From positions 1-9,911 of the forward strand of contig CAMZBE010000024.1 in NCBI GenBank assembly GCA_947304475.1: DNA of 9,911 nucleotides, in the 5' to 3' direction. The notes under the pieces are model-generated. The model searched no databases. It saw only the letters and a list, made by a program, of their open reading frames with translations, and was not told the DNA's origin. This stretch comes from an uncultured Clostridia bacterium. GTDB taxonomy: Bacteria > Bacillota > Clostridia > Oscillospirales > CAG-272. Shown here one piece after another: positions 1 through 6,323 of the stretch (its first letter is position 1; each line of letters opens with the position of its first letter). The position numbers and the translations under genes are program-made.

Positions 1-105
1 CCGAGTGCTTGAACTGCTTCGTAACAGTTCAGGTTTCGCAAACACTACGAGTTTCTCTCTTTCCTTTATTCGGTTTTTCAATGGACAATCCGAAAAACTC
101 CATAT
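1..105. other. left-edge non-coding stretch, no gene recognised
   Basis: I see no coding region here. There is a 6-bp inverted repeat (GAACTG at 11-16, CAGTTC at 25-30), a 4-bp one (GTTT 33-36, AAAC 40-43), and a GTTTTTC / GAAAAAC pair just before the tRNA. It could be the 3' part or spacer of an upstream RNA transcript cut by the window edge. No -35/-10 pair for the tRNA is evident, so the tRNA may be read from further upstream. Confidence 0.4.
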
Positions 106-181
106 TCCTCCTTAGCTCAGTCGGTAGAGCGCATGACTGTTAATCATGATGTCGTTGGTTCGAGCCCAACAGGGGGAGCCA
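106..181 (+). tRNA. tRNA-Asn (anticodon GTT), 3' CCA encoded
   Basis: A complete cloverleaf can be folded by eye. The acceptor stem is TCCTCCT with AGGGGGA (7 pairs, one T-G). The D arm is GCTC/GAGC with an AGTCGGTA loop. The anticodon stem is CATGA/TCATG around the loop CTGTTAA, giving anticodon GTT (Asn). The T arm is GTTGG/CCAAC with loop TTCGAGC. The discriminator base is G and the CCA end is encoded at 179-181. All arms have normal lengths and no mismatch. It is followed at once by a strong intrinsic terminator. Confidence 0.97.
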
Positions 182-220
182 AACAAGGAACCTCGCTTCG
201 GCGGGGTTCCTTGTTTGTTT
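181..220 (+). terminator. intrinsic terminator of tRNA-Asn
   Basis: A 16-bp stem (AAACAAGGAACCTCGC at 181-196 with GCGGGGTTCCTTGTTT at 201-216, one T-G pair) closes on a TTCG tetraloop (197-200) and runs into T-rich sequence (TTGTTTGTTT). It begins at the last base of the tRNA, so processing and termination are tightly packed. Confidence 0.92.
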
Positions 221-478
221 CCTCTCCCCCCCGTCGGGATCGGACCGCGCCATCATGATTTGAAAACGCCGGGGTTGCCACCCCTTTTTGCTGCCGCAAA
301 AGCGTTTTCTAAGCGCCGTTTGGACGCCCGGCGCTCCGTTTCACTCTCGTTTTTCGCCCGGGCGTCCGGCGCAAATCATCCGGATGTCGTTCCGGGTTAC
401 TTTTCGTTATCTCCGTCTCCCCAAAGATCCACGGTTCGGGTATTTGAAAAAAGAGTTCTCAAAAACCCCAAAAAAGAA
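221..478. other. gene-free GC-rich spacer with inverted repeats
   Basis: No credible gene: the open frames here overlap the tRNA or lack a ribosome binding site. It holds a 5-bp stem followed by T5 (GGGGT 271-275, ACCCC 280-284, T 285-289), which could be a weak second terminator. It also holds a perfect 10-bp inverted repeat GGACGCCCGG (322-331) / CCGGGCGTCC (358-367), a nested GCGCCG...CGGCGC hairpin (313-334), and a 10-base palindrome CATCCGGATG (377-386). The 10-bp repeat has no T-run after it, so it is not a classical terminator. The function is unknown. Confidence 0.5.
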
Positions 479-507
479 TTGAAATATAATGAGAAAAATG
501 GTATAAT
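479..507 (+). promoter_or_regulatory. strong sigma-A-type promoter for the EAL gene
   Basis: TTGAAA (479-484), a 17-base spacer and TATAAT (502-507) with an extended -10 (TGG just before it), preceded by A-rich sequence that could act as an UP element. The start of transcription should lie near 514, giving an untranslated leader of about 120 bases before the ATG at 633. Confidence 0.88.
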
Positions 508-632
508 GTCATTCAAAGTATTCTTTTCGTGATCGTTCGCGAAGGGAATACCAATCGGCGAAAAACAAAAACCGCGCTCCGCGTTTGTGAGCGCAACCGA
601 AAAAAGCAGCCGGAGGAACAGACAAAAAAGAA

Positions 633-1850
633 ATGAACGATTTTATCATCAGCGACGTTCTGACAGCCATGCAGGCGATGCACAGGCGGGAATTGAAAGT
701 GTATTATCAGCCGAAAATCGACGCCACGACCAGCCGCGTGAAGTCCGCAGAGGCGCTGATCCGCTGGGAAAGAGATGACGGCGACGTCATTTTGCCGCAG
801 CAGTTCTTGCCGGCGATGGAACAGACCGGCGCGGTCGCTATGTTGGACTGGTACGTGGTCGAGACGGTTTGCAAATTTATCGAACGGCTGAAAGCGTTGA
901 AAATCGAACCGATGCCGATTTCGGTCAACTTCTCCCGCTGGCATCTTCACGAAGAGGATATGCCGAGCCACCTTGCCGAGATCGTGGATTCCCACGGTAT
1001 CGATCACCGCCTGATCGTGGTGGAGATCACGGAGTCCGCCATGTCCCAGGAAGAGGAACTGATGCGCAAGACCGTCAACGGGTTGCGCGAAAACGGCTTT
1101 GAATTCTCGATCGATGATTTCGGCAGCGGGCTTTCCTCGCTCAGCCTGGTCGCCGACACCGCCCCGGACGAGATCAAGATCGATCGGTCTCTTCTGAGAA
1201 TGAACTGCGAGAGCGAACGGGAACGCATCATTCTGGAGAGCATTTTCCTTTTCGCCAACCGCCTGAACATCCGCACGTTAGCGGAGGGAGAGGATACAAA
1301 GGAGCAATTCGGCTTCCTTCGCACCTGCAACTGAAATCTGATCCAGGGGTTCTACTTCGCTCACCCGATGCCCGAGGACGATTTTACGCAGTACCTGCTT
1401 ACCCAATGTATGTCGATCGAGGAAGAGGATATTCTGCAGATCCAGACCGAGACGGGAGCCGTACAGATCCTGCTCCAGGCGGTCTATAAGAGATACCCGC
1501 TGATCATCTACGGCAACCTGACGAAGAACAGTTTTTACATGATGACCTACGAGAACTTCACGGCAAAGAGTTGCCCCTCCACAGGCACGGTGGACGACCT
1601 GATCGAGCACGGCACCCTCTCGATGCACCCGGACGACCGGGAGCGTTGGAACGCGATGTTCTGCCGCGAAAATCAACTGAAATTGTATCGGGAAGGGATC
1701 CAGGAGTTCCACATGGTCACAAGACAACTCGGTGACGACGGCGTTTACCGCAAAGTGGAGACAAGCAACTATTTTGTGAAGTGCCCGGCGACCGAAGACG
1801 TCCTGATCATCAGTCTGTGCAATAACTTCGCGGACGGGGAAGAAGGGTAA
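633..1850 (+). pseudogene. EAL-domain c-di-GMP phosphodiesterase-like protein with C-terminal PAS-like domain, interrupted by in-frame TGA
   Basis: Read through one TGA (1332-1334, codon 234), this is a 405-residue EAL protein. EAL domains hydrolyse the second messenger cyclic di-GMP. The conserved metal and catalytic set is visible: EAL at 40-42, N99, E131, DD at 161-162, K182 in KIDRS and E218 in AEG. The usual AEGVET reads AEGEDT. The last conserved element, QGFYF (Q238), lies after the TGA in the same frame. Residues ~262-400 resemble the PAS-like domain found in many Clostridia signalling proteins (YGNLTKNSFYM..., HPDDRERW, GDDGVYRKVE). If the TGA ends translation, the 233-residue product loses the QG motif and the PAS-like part and is probably inactive. 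In relatives the interrupted codon is usually Cys (GCD motif), one base from TGA. The GGAGG at 612-616 sits 16 bases before the ATG, longer than usual, but no other in-frame start fits. Confidence 0.8.
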
Positions 1851-1860
1851 AGCCCGCGCA

Positions 1861-1908
1861 AACCTGTCCCGCAGGTTCTTTCCCCCTTTCGTAAAAAGCG
1901 TTTTTGCG
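1861..1908 (+). other. two small hairpins between the EAL and channel genes
   Basis: AACCTG (1861-1866) and CAGGTT (1872-1877) form a 6-bp stem followed by a pyrimidine-rich run. A second 8-bp stem pairs CGTAAAAA (1890-1897) with TTTTTGCG (1901-1908). Neither is a textbook terminator, but together they could attenuate read-through from the EAL gene. Confidence 0.4.
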
Positions 1909-1948
1909 AACCGCCCCCCTGTAAATTATAAAAGGAACGGAACAGAGT

Positions 1949-2830
1949 ATGCCGAGAAAGAAGAAAAACGCAAAACCCGTGAATCCGACCGCGCGGACGA
2001 CGCGCGTCTACTCGCTGATCCTGGTCGTTTCCGGGATCCTGTTCGTCGCGATCCCGTCCCGGATCGCGGAGGTTTTGCCCTACTATCTGTTCGCCCTGAT
2101 GCTTCTGCACGCAACTCTGATGTTCTATCGCGGAATGAAAACCAAGAAACGCGCGGGACGGACCGGGTGTCTTATCGACGCGGCGGTCAGTTTCGTTCTG
2201 TGCGTGTTGTTCGTCGTTTTCCGCGAACGGTCAAGCGACCTGGCGGTGATCTTTATGGCGATCCGCACGGCGGCGGTGGTCGCCGAATACGTCGCTTCAA
2301 TCGGCAGGAACCGGCGCGACGTGCGCGCGATCGTGGGCTGCGTGTTCATGATCGTCATCAATCTGGTTCTGCTCGCGAAACTGGTGACCGAGATCGGCGG
2401 TTCGGTCGAGACGCAGGTCGTGATCTACGGACTTCTGTTTTTGGTGCAGGGCGTCGCCGGGATCTACGCGAACCTGAAAGACGCGATGCCCGGAAGCCTG
2501 TTCGGGCGCGTTATCATGAGAACCTACGCGGCGGAGATCCTCTCCGGGCTGATGATCGCGGTGGTCGGGGCGTCGATCCTGCTGCCGATTTTCGAGCCGG
2601 CGATCGAGACCTTCGGCGACGGGCTCTGGTACTCCTTTATGCTGGTCACGACCATCGGGTTCGGCGATATGACGGCGGTCACGCCGGCGGGACGGCTGAT
2701 CTCGGTCGCGGTCGGCATCTACGGTATCGTCGCGGTCGCCTTGATCACCAGTATTCTCGTCAGCATCTATAACGAGAGCAAGGACAAAGGGGACGCGCAG
2801 AGCCGGAACAATTCCGACAAAAACAACTGA
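1949..2830 (+). CDS. putative potassium channel with extra N-terminal membrane domain
   Basis: A 293-residue membrane protein. The C-terminal third is a two-helix pore module (Ion_trans_2 type): hydrophobic helix ~196-216, pore loop with the potassium selectivity filter TTIGFGD at 234-240, and helix ~249-273. It should conduct K+ across the cytoplasmic membrane. Upstream are about six further hydrophobic segments (~19-37, 42-61, 72-92, 97-117, 126-146, 154-173). These show no regular arginine-every-third-residue S4 pattern, so it does not look voltage-gated; their spacing resembles HdeD/DUF308 membrane proteins. The N-terminus is basic (PRKKKNAK) and the C-terminus short and polar, with no RCK/TrkA-N domain. 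The ribosome binding site is AAAGGA at 1931-1936. A weak TTGCGA-17-TATAAA match at 1904-1932 overlaps that site and is doubtful as a promoter. The GNAT gene follows 40 bases later and may be co-transcribed. Confidence 0.85.
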   Translation: MPRKKKNAKPVNPTARTTRVYSLILVVSGILFVAIPSRIAEVLPYYLFALMLLHATLMFYRGMKTKKRAGRTGCLIDAAVSFVLCVLFVVFRERSSDLAVIFMAIRTAAVVAEYVASIGRNRRDVRAIVGCVFMIVINLVLLAKLVTEIGGSVETQVVIYGLLFLVQGVAGIYANLKDAMPGSLFGRVIMRTYAAEILSGLMIAVVGASILLPIFEPAIETFGDGLWYSFMLVTTIGFGDMTAVTPAGRLISVAVGIYGIVAVALITSILVSIYNESKDKGDAQSRNNSDKNN

Positions 2831-2870
2831 TTTTCAAAAAATAATAACGACCGCAAGGAGACGACGGAAA

Positions 2871-3410
2871 ATGAAAACCAAAGAAACCGCAACCCCGGAC
2901 GTCCGACTGGAAAAGGTGAATTACGACAACTACGACGCGCTGATCGACCTGAAAGTGAACGAGTCGCAAAAGAACTTCGTGGCGAGCAACGTTTACAGTC
3001 TCGCGGAAGCGTACGCGACCGTCGCGTCAAAGGGATACGCGCTGCCGTTCGGTATCTATCTCGGGGACAAACCGATCGGGTTCATCATGATCGGATATTA
3101 TCCGGATCTCGCGTACGCCAAATACGCGTTCGGCGAGGAAGACGAAATACCGGACTTTATTCCGCGCAGTTATCTGGTCTGGCGCTTAATGATCGATCGG
3201 GAGTACCAGGGCAAAGGCTACGGCAGAGCGGCGCTCGGGCTCGCGCTCGATTTTATCCGCACGCTGCCCTGCGGCGAGGCGAAATGCTGCTGGCTCTCCT
3301 ACGAGCCGGAAAACGAGGTAGCGCGGAAACTCTACCGTTCGTTCGGGTTCGAGGAATTGCCCGAACTGCCGAAAGGGTGGGACGAGATCCCCGCGGTCCT
3401 GAAACTGTAA
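2871..3410 (+). CDS. GNAT-family N-acetyltransferase, spermidine/diamine acetyltransferase-like
   Basis: A 179-residue single-domain acetyltransferase that transfers the acetyl group of acetyl-CoA to an amine. The acetyl-CoA pyrophosphate-binding motif A is clear: RxxQGKGYG, with Q113, G114, G116 and G118. The following helix and the ENEVARKLYRSFGFEE stretch (147-162) are the usual motif B region. The N-terminal NESQKNFVASNVYSLAEAY pattern resembles the polyamine acetyltransferases of the BltD/diamine N-acetyltransferase group, so a polyamine substrate is a reasonable guess, not proven. AAGGAG at 2855-2860 lies 10 bases before the ATG. It follows the channel gene by 40 bases on the same strand and ends at a long hairpin, so the two probably form one transcription unit. 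Base composition is GC-rich like the channel gene. Confidence 0.9.
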   Translation: MKTKETATPDVRLEKVNYDNYDALIDLKVNESQKNFVASNVYSLAEAYATVASKGYALPFGIYLGDKPIGFIMIGYYPDLAYAKYAFGEEDEIPDFIPRSYLVWRLMIDREYQGKGYGRAALGLALDFIRTLPCGEAKCCWLSYEPENEVARKLYRSFGFEELPELPKGWDEIPAVLKL

Positions 3411-3412
3411 AA

Positions 3413-3446
3413 CAATCGGGCGCTTGCCGAGGCAAGCGCCCGATTG
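3413..3446. terminator. long hairpin after the GNAT gene, terminator-like
   Basis: A perfect 15-bp stem (CAATCGGGCGCTTGC at 3413-3427 with GCAAGCGCCCGATTG at 3432-3446) closes on CGAG. There is no T-run downstream on the + strand; on the - strand the stem is followed by TTTT. It may stop transcription in both directions or mainly protect the mRNA 3' end. It marks the left edge of the lower-GC module. Confidence 0.75.
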
Positions 3447-3478
3447 CGTGACGCGGTTCCTGTCCATTGCGCGCGGGA

Positions 3479-3507
3479 TATTTGCAGATACCGCATAGTT
3501 GTAAATA
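3479..3507. promoter_or_regulatory. possible operator upstream of the TGT-like gene
   Basis: An inverted repeat TATTTGCA (3479-3486) / TGTAAATA (3500-3507), one mismatch, abuts the -35 box. A direct repeat TTTGCAG occurs at 3481-3487 and again inside the promoter spacer at 3521-3527, 40 bases apart, i.e. on nearly the same helix face. A protein binding here could control the promoter; this is inference from position. Confidence 0.35.
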
Positions 3508-3508
3508 G

Positions 3509-3537
3509 TTGACACTTTTGTTTGCAGTCGGTATAAT
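3509..3537 (+). promoter_or_regulatory. perfect-consensus sigma-A promoter of the TGT-like gene
   Basis: TTGACA (3509-3514), 17 bases, TATAAT (3532-3537): both boxes are exact consensus with ideal spacing. Transcription should start near 3544, leaving a leader of about 42 bases with AAAGGAG before the ATG at 3586. Such a strong promoter next to a possible operator suggests repression rather than activation. Confidence 0.92.
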
Positions 3538-3585
3538 AAAAAGGAAATCCCGCGTGAAAACCAAAAAAAGGAGAAGACGAAGAAA

Positions 3586-4947
3586 ATGAGAATTCACGGT
3601 AAAGAACTGCCTGTCCCGTCGTTTTTTCAGGTCTACAATTTCGGAGGAGGAAATGGCGACAAAGACAGAGAAATCGTATATGCAGAACTAACGTCAGACA
3701 CGCCGGCACTCGTCAATTACTACTATATCAACAATCGCTATCCGCATCTTTTTCAGAGCAAACTGTTCGACCAGGTTCAACGTTTTTCGCGGGTTGGCGA
3801 TCTTTATAACTACATCAGGGGGGAACTGATCGAAAAAGGGGAAATCTATTCAGGTTATACCGGATTGGAGTACGATTTCAACGACAAGGTTTTTCTGCTC
3901 GATTCCGGGGCTTTCAGCATCGTCAAATACGTTGCGGAGCGGGTTGGTTACGACGTCGACAGGTTCAAAACGGAAATCGTTCGGCACGCGACGGAGTATT
4001 ACGATTTTGCCCAGGCGCTTCATTTTGATATCGTGGTGGGATTTGATATGGGCGGGAAATATACGGAAAAGGACGGCGAAGGGGAGAATACCGTTTTGCA
4101 GCGCTTCTTGTCCGAGATTGATCCCGCGGAGATAAACGGTTTGCTTTTAGAGAAAACCGTGGAATATTTGTTGGAACACCCGGGTTATTATCCGTGCGTT
4201 TTGGCGACCGTACATGGGAACACTCCGCAAGAGTACAGAGCAAACGTTCAGTCAATCCTCCGACTGGAGAACGCGCACGGCGTCCGGTTTTGGGGGTTTG
4301 CTCTCGGAGGGATTGCCAGTTATAAACAAGTGGATCCGTCATGGTATAATGACGTCAACTTCAACGGGGGCGGAAAACGTGGCTTTATTGAAACGATTAC
4401 GCCCGCAAGAGCGTGCAAAATCGTAAGATCCATGGTTGGCGACCGACCGATTCATGCGCTTGGGTGCGGCGGATACAACAATATCGCTCTCAACTTTTTT
4501 AACGGAGCAACCTCGTTCGACGCGGCGACGCCGGTTCGCAGGGTGGGAGATGGAAACCTTGCTTCAACGAGAATCGTTTTCGATCCGACACCGTCGCAGG
4601 AAGGCTTCAGCAAATACTTTATGGGCGGAATCAACATGGACGGCAGTATGCGGGAAGAAGACTGTGCTTACGTCAAACTCAATCAAGTTCCGGACACGAT
4701 GCCGCTCTGCGGATGCCCGGCGTGTTCAATTGCAGGGAGCGTCCATCACATCAAAGAGTTGTACGCGATGAAGGAAACCGACGGCGAAGCAAACTATTTC
4801 AGCCGTCAGTTGATCGGACTTCACGCCGTCATGCAGCACAGGCACCTTTGCAGGGTGGTATCTTCATACGACAGCATGGGCGATTTTTGCAGGGACTATC
4901 CCAGCCGGCTGAACGAAGGGCTCAATCGCATTCAAAGACAACTGTAA
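3586..4947 (+). CDS. TGT-superfamily base-exchange enzyme, DpdA-like (putative DNA 7-deazaguanine transglycosylase)
   Basis: A 453-residue member of the tRNA-guanine transglycosylase superfamily, enzymes that swap guanine in a nucleic acid for a 7-deazaguanine. Visible family landmarks are DSGAF at 106-110 (cf. DSGGF of TGT, first catalytic Asp), FDMG with D153 (cf. FDEC), GFALGG at 237-242, GCGG at 293-296, FDAATPVR with D312 (cf. FDCVLPTR, the nucleophile Asp), and a zinc site of C375, C377, C380 and probably H413. The Gln of the TGT VQGG motif appears to be His (VHG, 209-211). It lacks the usual bacterial Tgt neighbours (queA, yajC, secD) and stands convergent to a restriction-modification operon, so a DNA target, as in DpdA of the Dpd systems, is more likely than tRNA; this is inference. 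No preQ0 synthesis gene is in the window. AGGAG at 3569-3573 precedes the ATG by 12 bases. Base composition is lower in GC than the flanking genes. Confidence 0.8.
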   Translation: MRIHGKELPVPSFFQVYNFGGGNGDKDREIVYAELTSDTPALVNYYYINNRYPHLFQSKLFDQVQRFSRVGDLYNYIRGELIEKGEIYSGYTGLEYDFNDKVFLLDSGAFSIVKYVAERVGYDVDRFKTEIVRHATEYYDFAQALHFDIVVGFDMGGKYTEKDGEGENTVLQRFLSEIDPAEINGLLLEKTVEYLLEHPGYYPCVLATVHGNTPQEYRANVQSILRLENAHGVRFWGFALGGIASYKQVDPSWYNDVNFNGGGKRGFIETITPARACKIVRSMVGDRPIHALGCGGYNNIALNFFNGATSFDAATPVRRVGDGNLASTRIVFDPTPSQEGFSKYFMGGINMDGSMREEDCAYVKLNQVPDTMPLCGCPACSIAGSVHHIKELYAMKETDGEANYFSRQLIGLHAVMQHRHLCRVVSSYDSMGDFCRDYPSRLNEGLNRIQRQL

Positions 4948-4951
4948 AAGG

Positions 4952-4979
4952 AAGCACGGCGGATCATTCCGCCGTGCTT
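4952..4979. terminator. bidirectional intrinsic terminator between convergent units
   Basis: A 12-bp perfect stem, AAGCACGGCGGA (4952-4963) with TCCGCCGTGCTT (4968-4979), loop TCAT. On the - strand it is followed by CCTTTTAC, on the + strand by a weaker ATTCGTC. It lies in the 37 bases between the stop codons of the TGT-like gene and the last gene of the restriction operon and can serve both. Confidence 0.85.
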
Positions 4980-4984
4980 ATTCG

Positions 4985-5521
4985 TCAATAAAGGCGAACG
5001 TTGTGTTTTTGAAGATTCTCCCACAATTCGAGCAGGTTTTCGACGTTGCCCATTTCATCGTGCACGGGAGAATAAACCGGATCCGAGAAATCGGAGCGCA
5101 TCCATCGGTCTCTGATCTGTTCGTCCGTTTCAAACCGGATTTCGCTTTTATCGGGAAAGTTGATTACCCATACGAAAAAGACCGGTCTGTCCAATTGTGA
5201 TTCGGCCTTTGTGACGGTCTGAAGAAGAGGGAAAGTCGGTAGAGCAAGTTTTTTTGTATTAAAAGCGGTTTGCGAAGAGAAATACAGAAACCGTATATAG
5301 GCCAGAATACCTCTGTCTCCTGCCAATAACATATAGTCGGGGTATGTCGGATCAGGTGGAGTCCAGGAAACGATATTCTTTTTGTATTTGGTCCTGCAGA
5401 CGTTGATAAATGCGGCTGTAACGTCTTCTTTGGACGGCAGACGCAAATCGTCGGAACGTGAAACCGACGTCGGCGTGCTGCCTTTTTTCAGGCACATTTC
5501 AACAAAATCGGTTGCATTCAT
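4985..5521 (-). CDS. catalytically degenerate PD-(D/E)XK-like paralogue of the adjacent nuclease (possible second subunit)
   Basis: No family recognised by name, but it aligns by eye with the nuclease encoded just upstream (5530-6309). Shared stretches are PVFFVWVINFP...RFETDEQI against PVFYVHWIEYP...FYETSEQV, and YSP..DEMGNVENLLEL against YSPLLEMGDFDAFLEEL. The PD of the active site is kept (PDYMLL), and exactly 15 residues after the Asp, where the partner has E-V-K, this protein has R-F-L, so the E and K needed for metal-dependent cleavage are absent. It is ~80 residues shorter, mostly at the N-terminus. The ATG at 5521 (178 residues) is preferred: GTGAGG lies 6 bases ahead. A GTG at 5533 overlapping the upstream stop (GTGA) is possible but has no ribosome binding site. 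It ends the operon. A structural or specificity subunit of a heteromeric endonuclease is the likeliest role (inference). Confidence 0.75.
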   Translation of the reverse strand: MNATDFVEMCLKKGSTPTSVSRSDDLRLPSKEDVTAAFINVCRTKYKKNIVSWTPPDPTYPDYMLLAGDRGILAYIRFLYFSSQTAFNTKKLALPTFPLLQTVTKAESQLDRPVFFVWVINFPDKSEIRFETDEQIRDRWMRSDFSDPVYSPVHDEMGNVENLLELWENLQKHNVRLY

Positions 5522-5529
5522 GTAAGACC

Positions 5530-6309
5530 TCACCTGTGAACAAGAGTTTTAAGTTCTTCCAAAAAAGCGTCGAAGTCGCCCATTTCGAGAAGAGGGGAGT
5601 ACATTTTTTTGAGGTAGACCGCTTCGGCTGTTTTCAGATCGTCCCCTTCCCGGCGCTCCCGGTCAAAGGTTTCGTGCTGTTCGTGAATATAGCGTTTCAC
5701 TTGTTCGCTCGTTTCGTAAAAAACGCCTTTCAGGCACGGATATTCGATCCAATGAACGTAGAAAACCGGAGCGTCAATTCCTGCATCGATCAAGGCAAGT
5801 TGCTTCTCAATCTTTTTGTAGTCAAGCGTCGCGCTTCCTTCATAACAAAAACGGTGCGTCTTCTGATATGCCATCACAAACGGTGCGCCATGAAACTTGA
5901 CTTCAAAATAGGCGGCAGTCTCTCCGTTCGGTTTCAGAATTTTACAGTCTGGCATACTGCGGTTTTCCAAATCCGCACGGCAGGTCACCGCATGTAGTTT
6001 GTCCGACAGAAACTTCATGAGCGCCTCTTCGTGCTGCTGCCCCATGATGACGTCGAACTTCGGAATGCTTTTGTTTCGCGCGGGAATAAAATAGGCGCCG
6101 CATTTTTTGCACAAGTCGGCGAGATCCGGAATGTTTTCCTTCAATTCTTTTACGGTTCGGATCGCGCTTTTGTCGTTGTCGCAGTACATCAGCCGGTAGC
6201 AGGCAGCGTTATATTCGTTCCACCGAAAATGGTTTTCAAACAGAGGAACGTTTTTAAAAAATGCGTCAAACTGATCTTTGCACGACGCGAGCAATTCTTC
6301 GTAAAGCAT
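5530..6309 (-). CDS. putative type II restriction endonuclease, PD-(D/E)XK fold
   Basis: A 259-residue protein with a clear PD-(D/E)XK active site: PD at 120-121, then FEVK with E136 and K138 fifteen to seventeen residues later. It is preceded by a helix carrying Glu (QQHEEALMKF, 91-100). This is the signature of many restriction endonucleases that cut DNA with Mg2+. The C-terminal part (181-259) is shared with the smaller downstream protein. The N-terminal ~80 residues are unique to it, include two Cys in CKKC (67-70), and are not recognised. It follows two DNA methyltransferases in one operon, 14 bases after the second, as expected for a type II system. GAGAGG six bases before the ATG at 6309 supports the start. 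The stop overlaps the alternative GTG start of the next gene, suggesting translational coupling. Sequence specificity cannot be read from the sequence. Confidence 0.82.
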   Translation of the reverse strand: MLYEELLASCKDQFDAFFKNVPLFENHFRWNEYNAACYRLMYCDNDKSAIRTVKELKENIPDLADLCKKCGAYFIPARNKSIPKFDVIMGQQHEEALMKFLSDKLHAVTCRADLENRSMPDCKILKPNGETAAYFEVKFHGAPFVMAYQKTHRFCYEGSATLDYKKIEKQLALIDAGIDAPVFYVHWIEYPCLKGVFYETSEQVKRYIHEQHETFDRERREGDDLKTAEAVYLKKMYSPLLEMGDFDAFLEELKTLVHR

Positions 6310-6323
6310 AGGGTACCTCTCGT

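Noticed and set aside
146..532. Open frame of 128 codons on the + strand
   Set aside because: It starts inside the tRNA-Asn, crosses the terminator and the promoter at 479-507, has no ribosome binding site and resembles no protein.
1335..1375. Possible SECIS element after the in-frame TGA
   Set aside because: Only a 6-bp bulged stem can be drawn, without the compact apical loop expected of bacterial SECIS elements; too weak to call.
2167..2772. Arginine-rich frame of 201 codons inside the channel gene
   Set aside because: It is a frame-shifted shadow of the membrane protein; the TIGFGD channel frame is clearly the real one.
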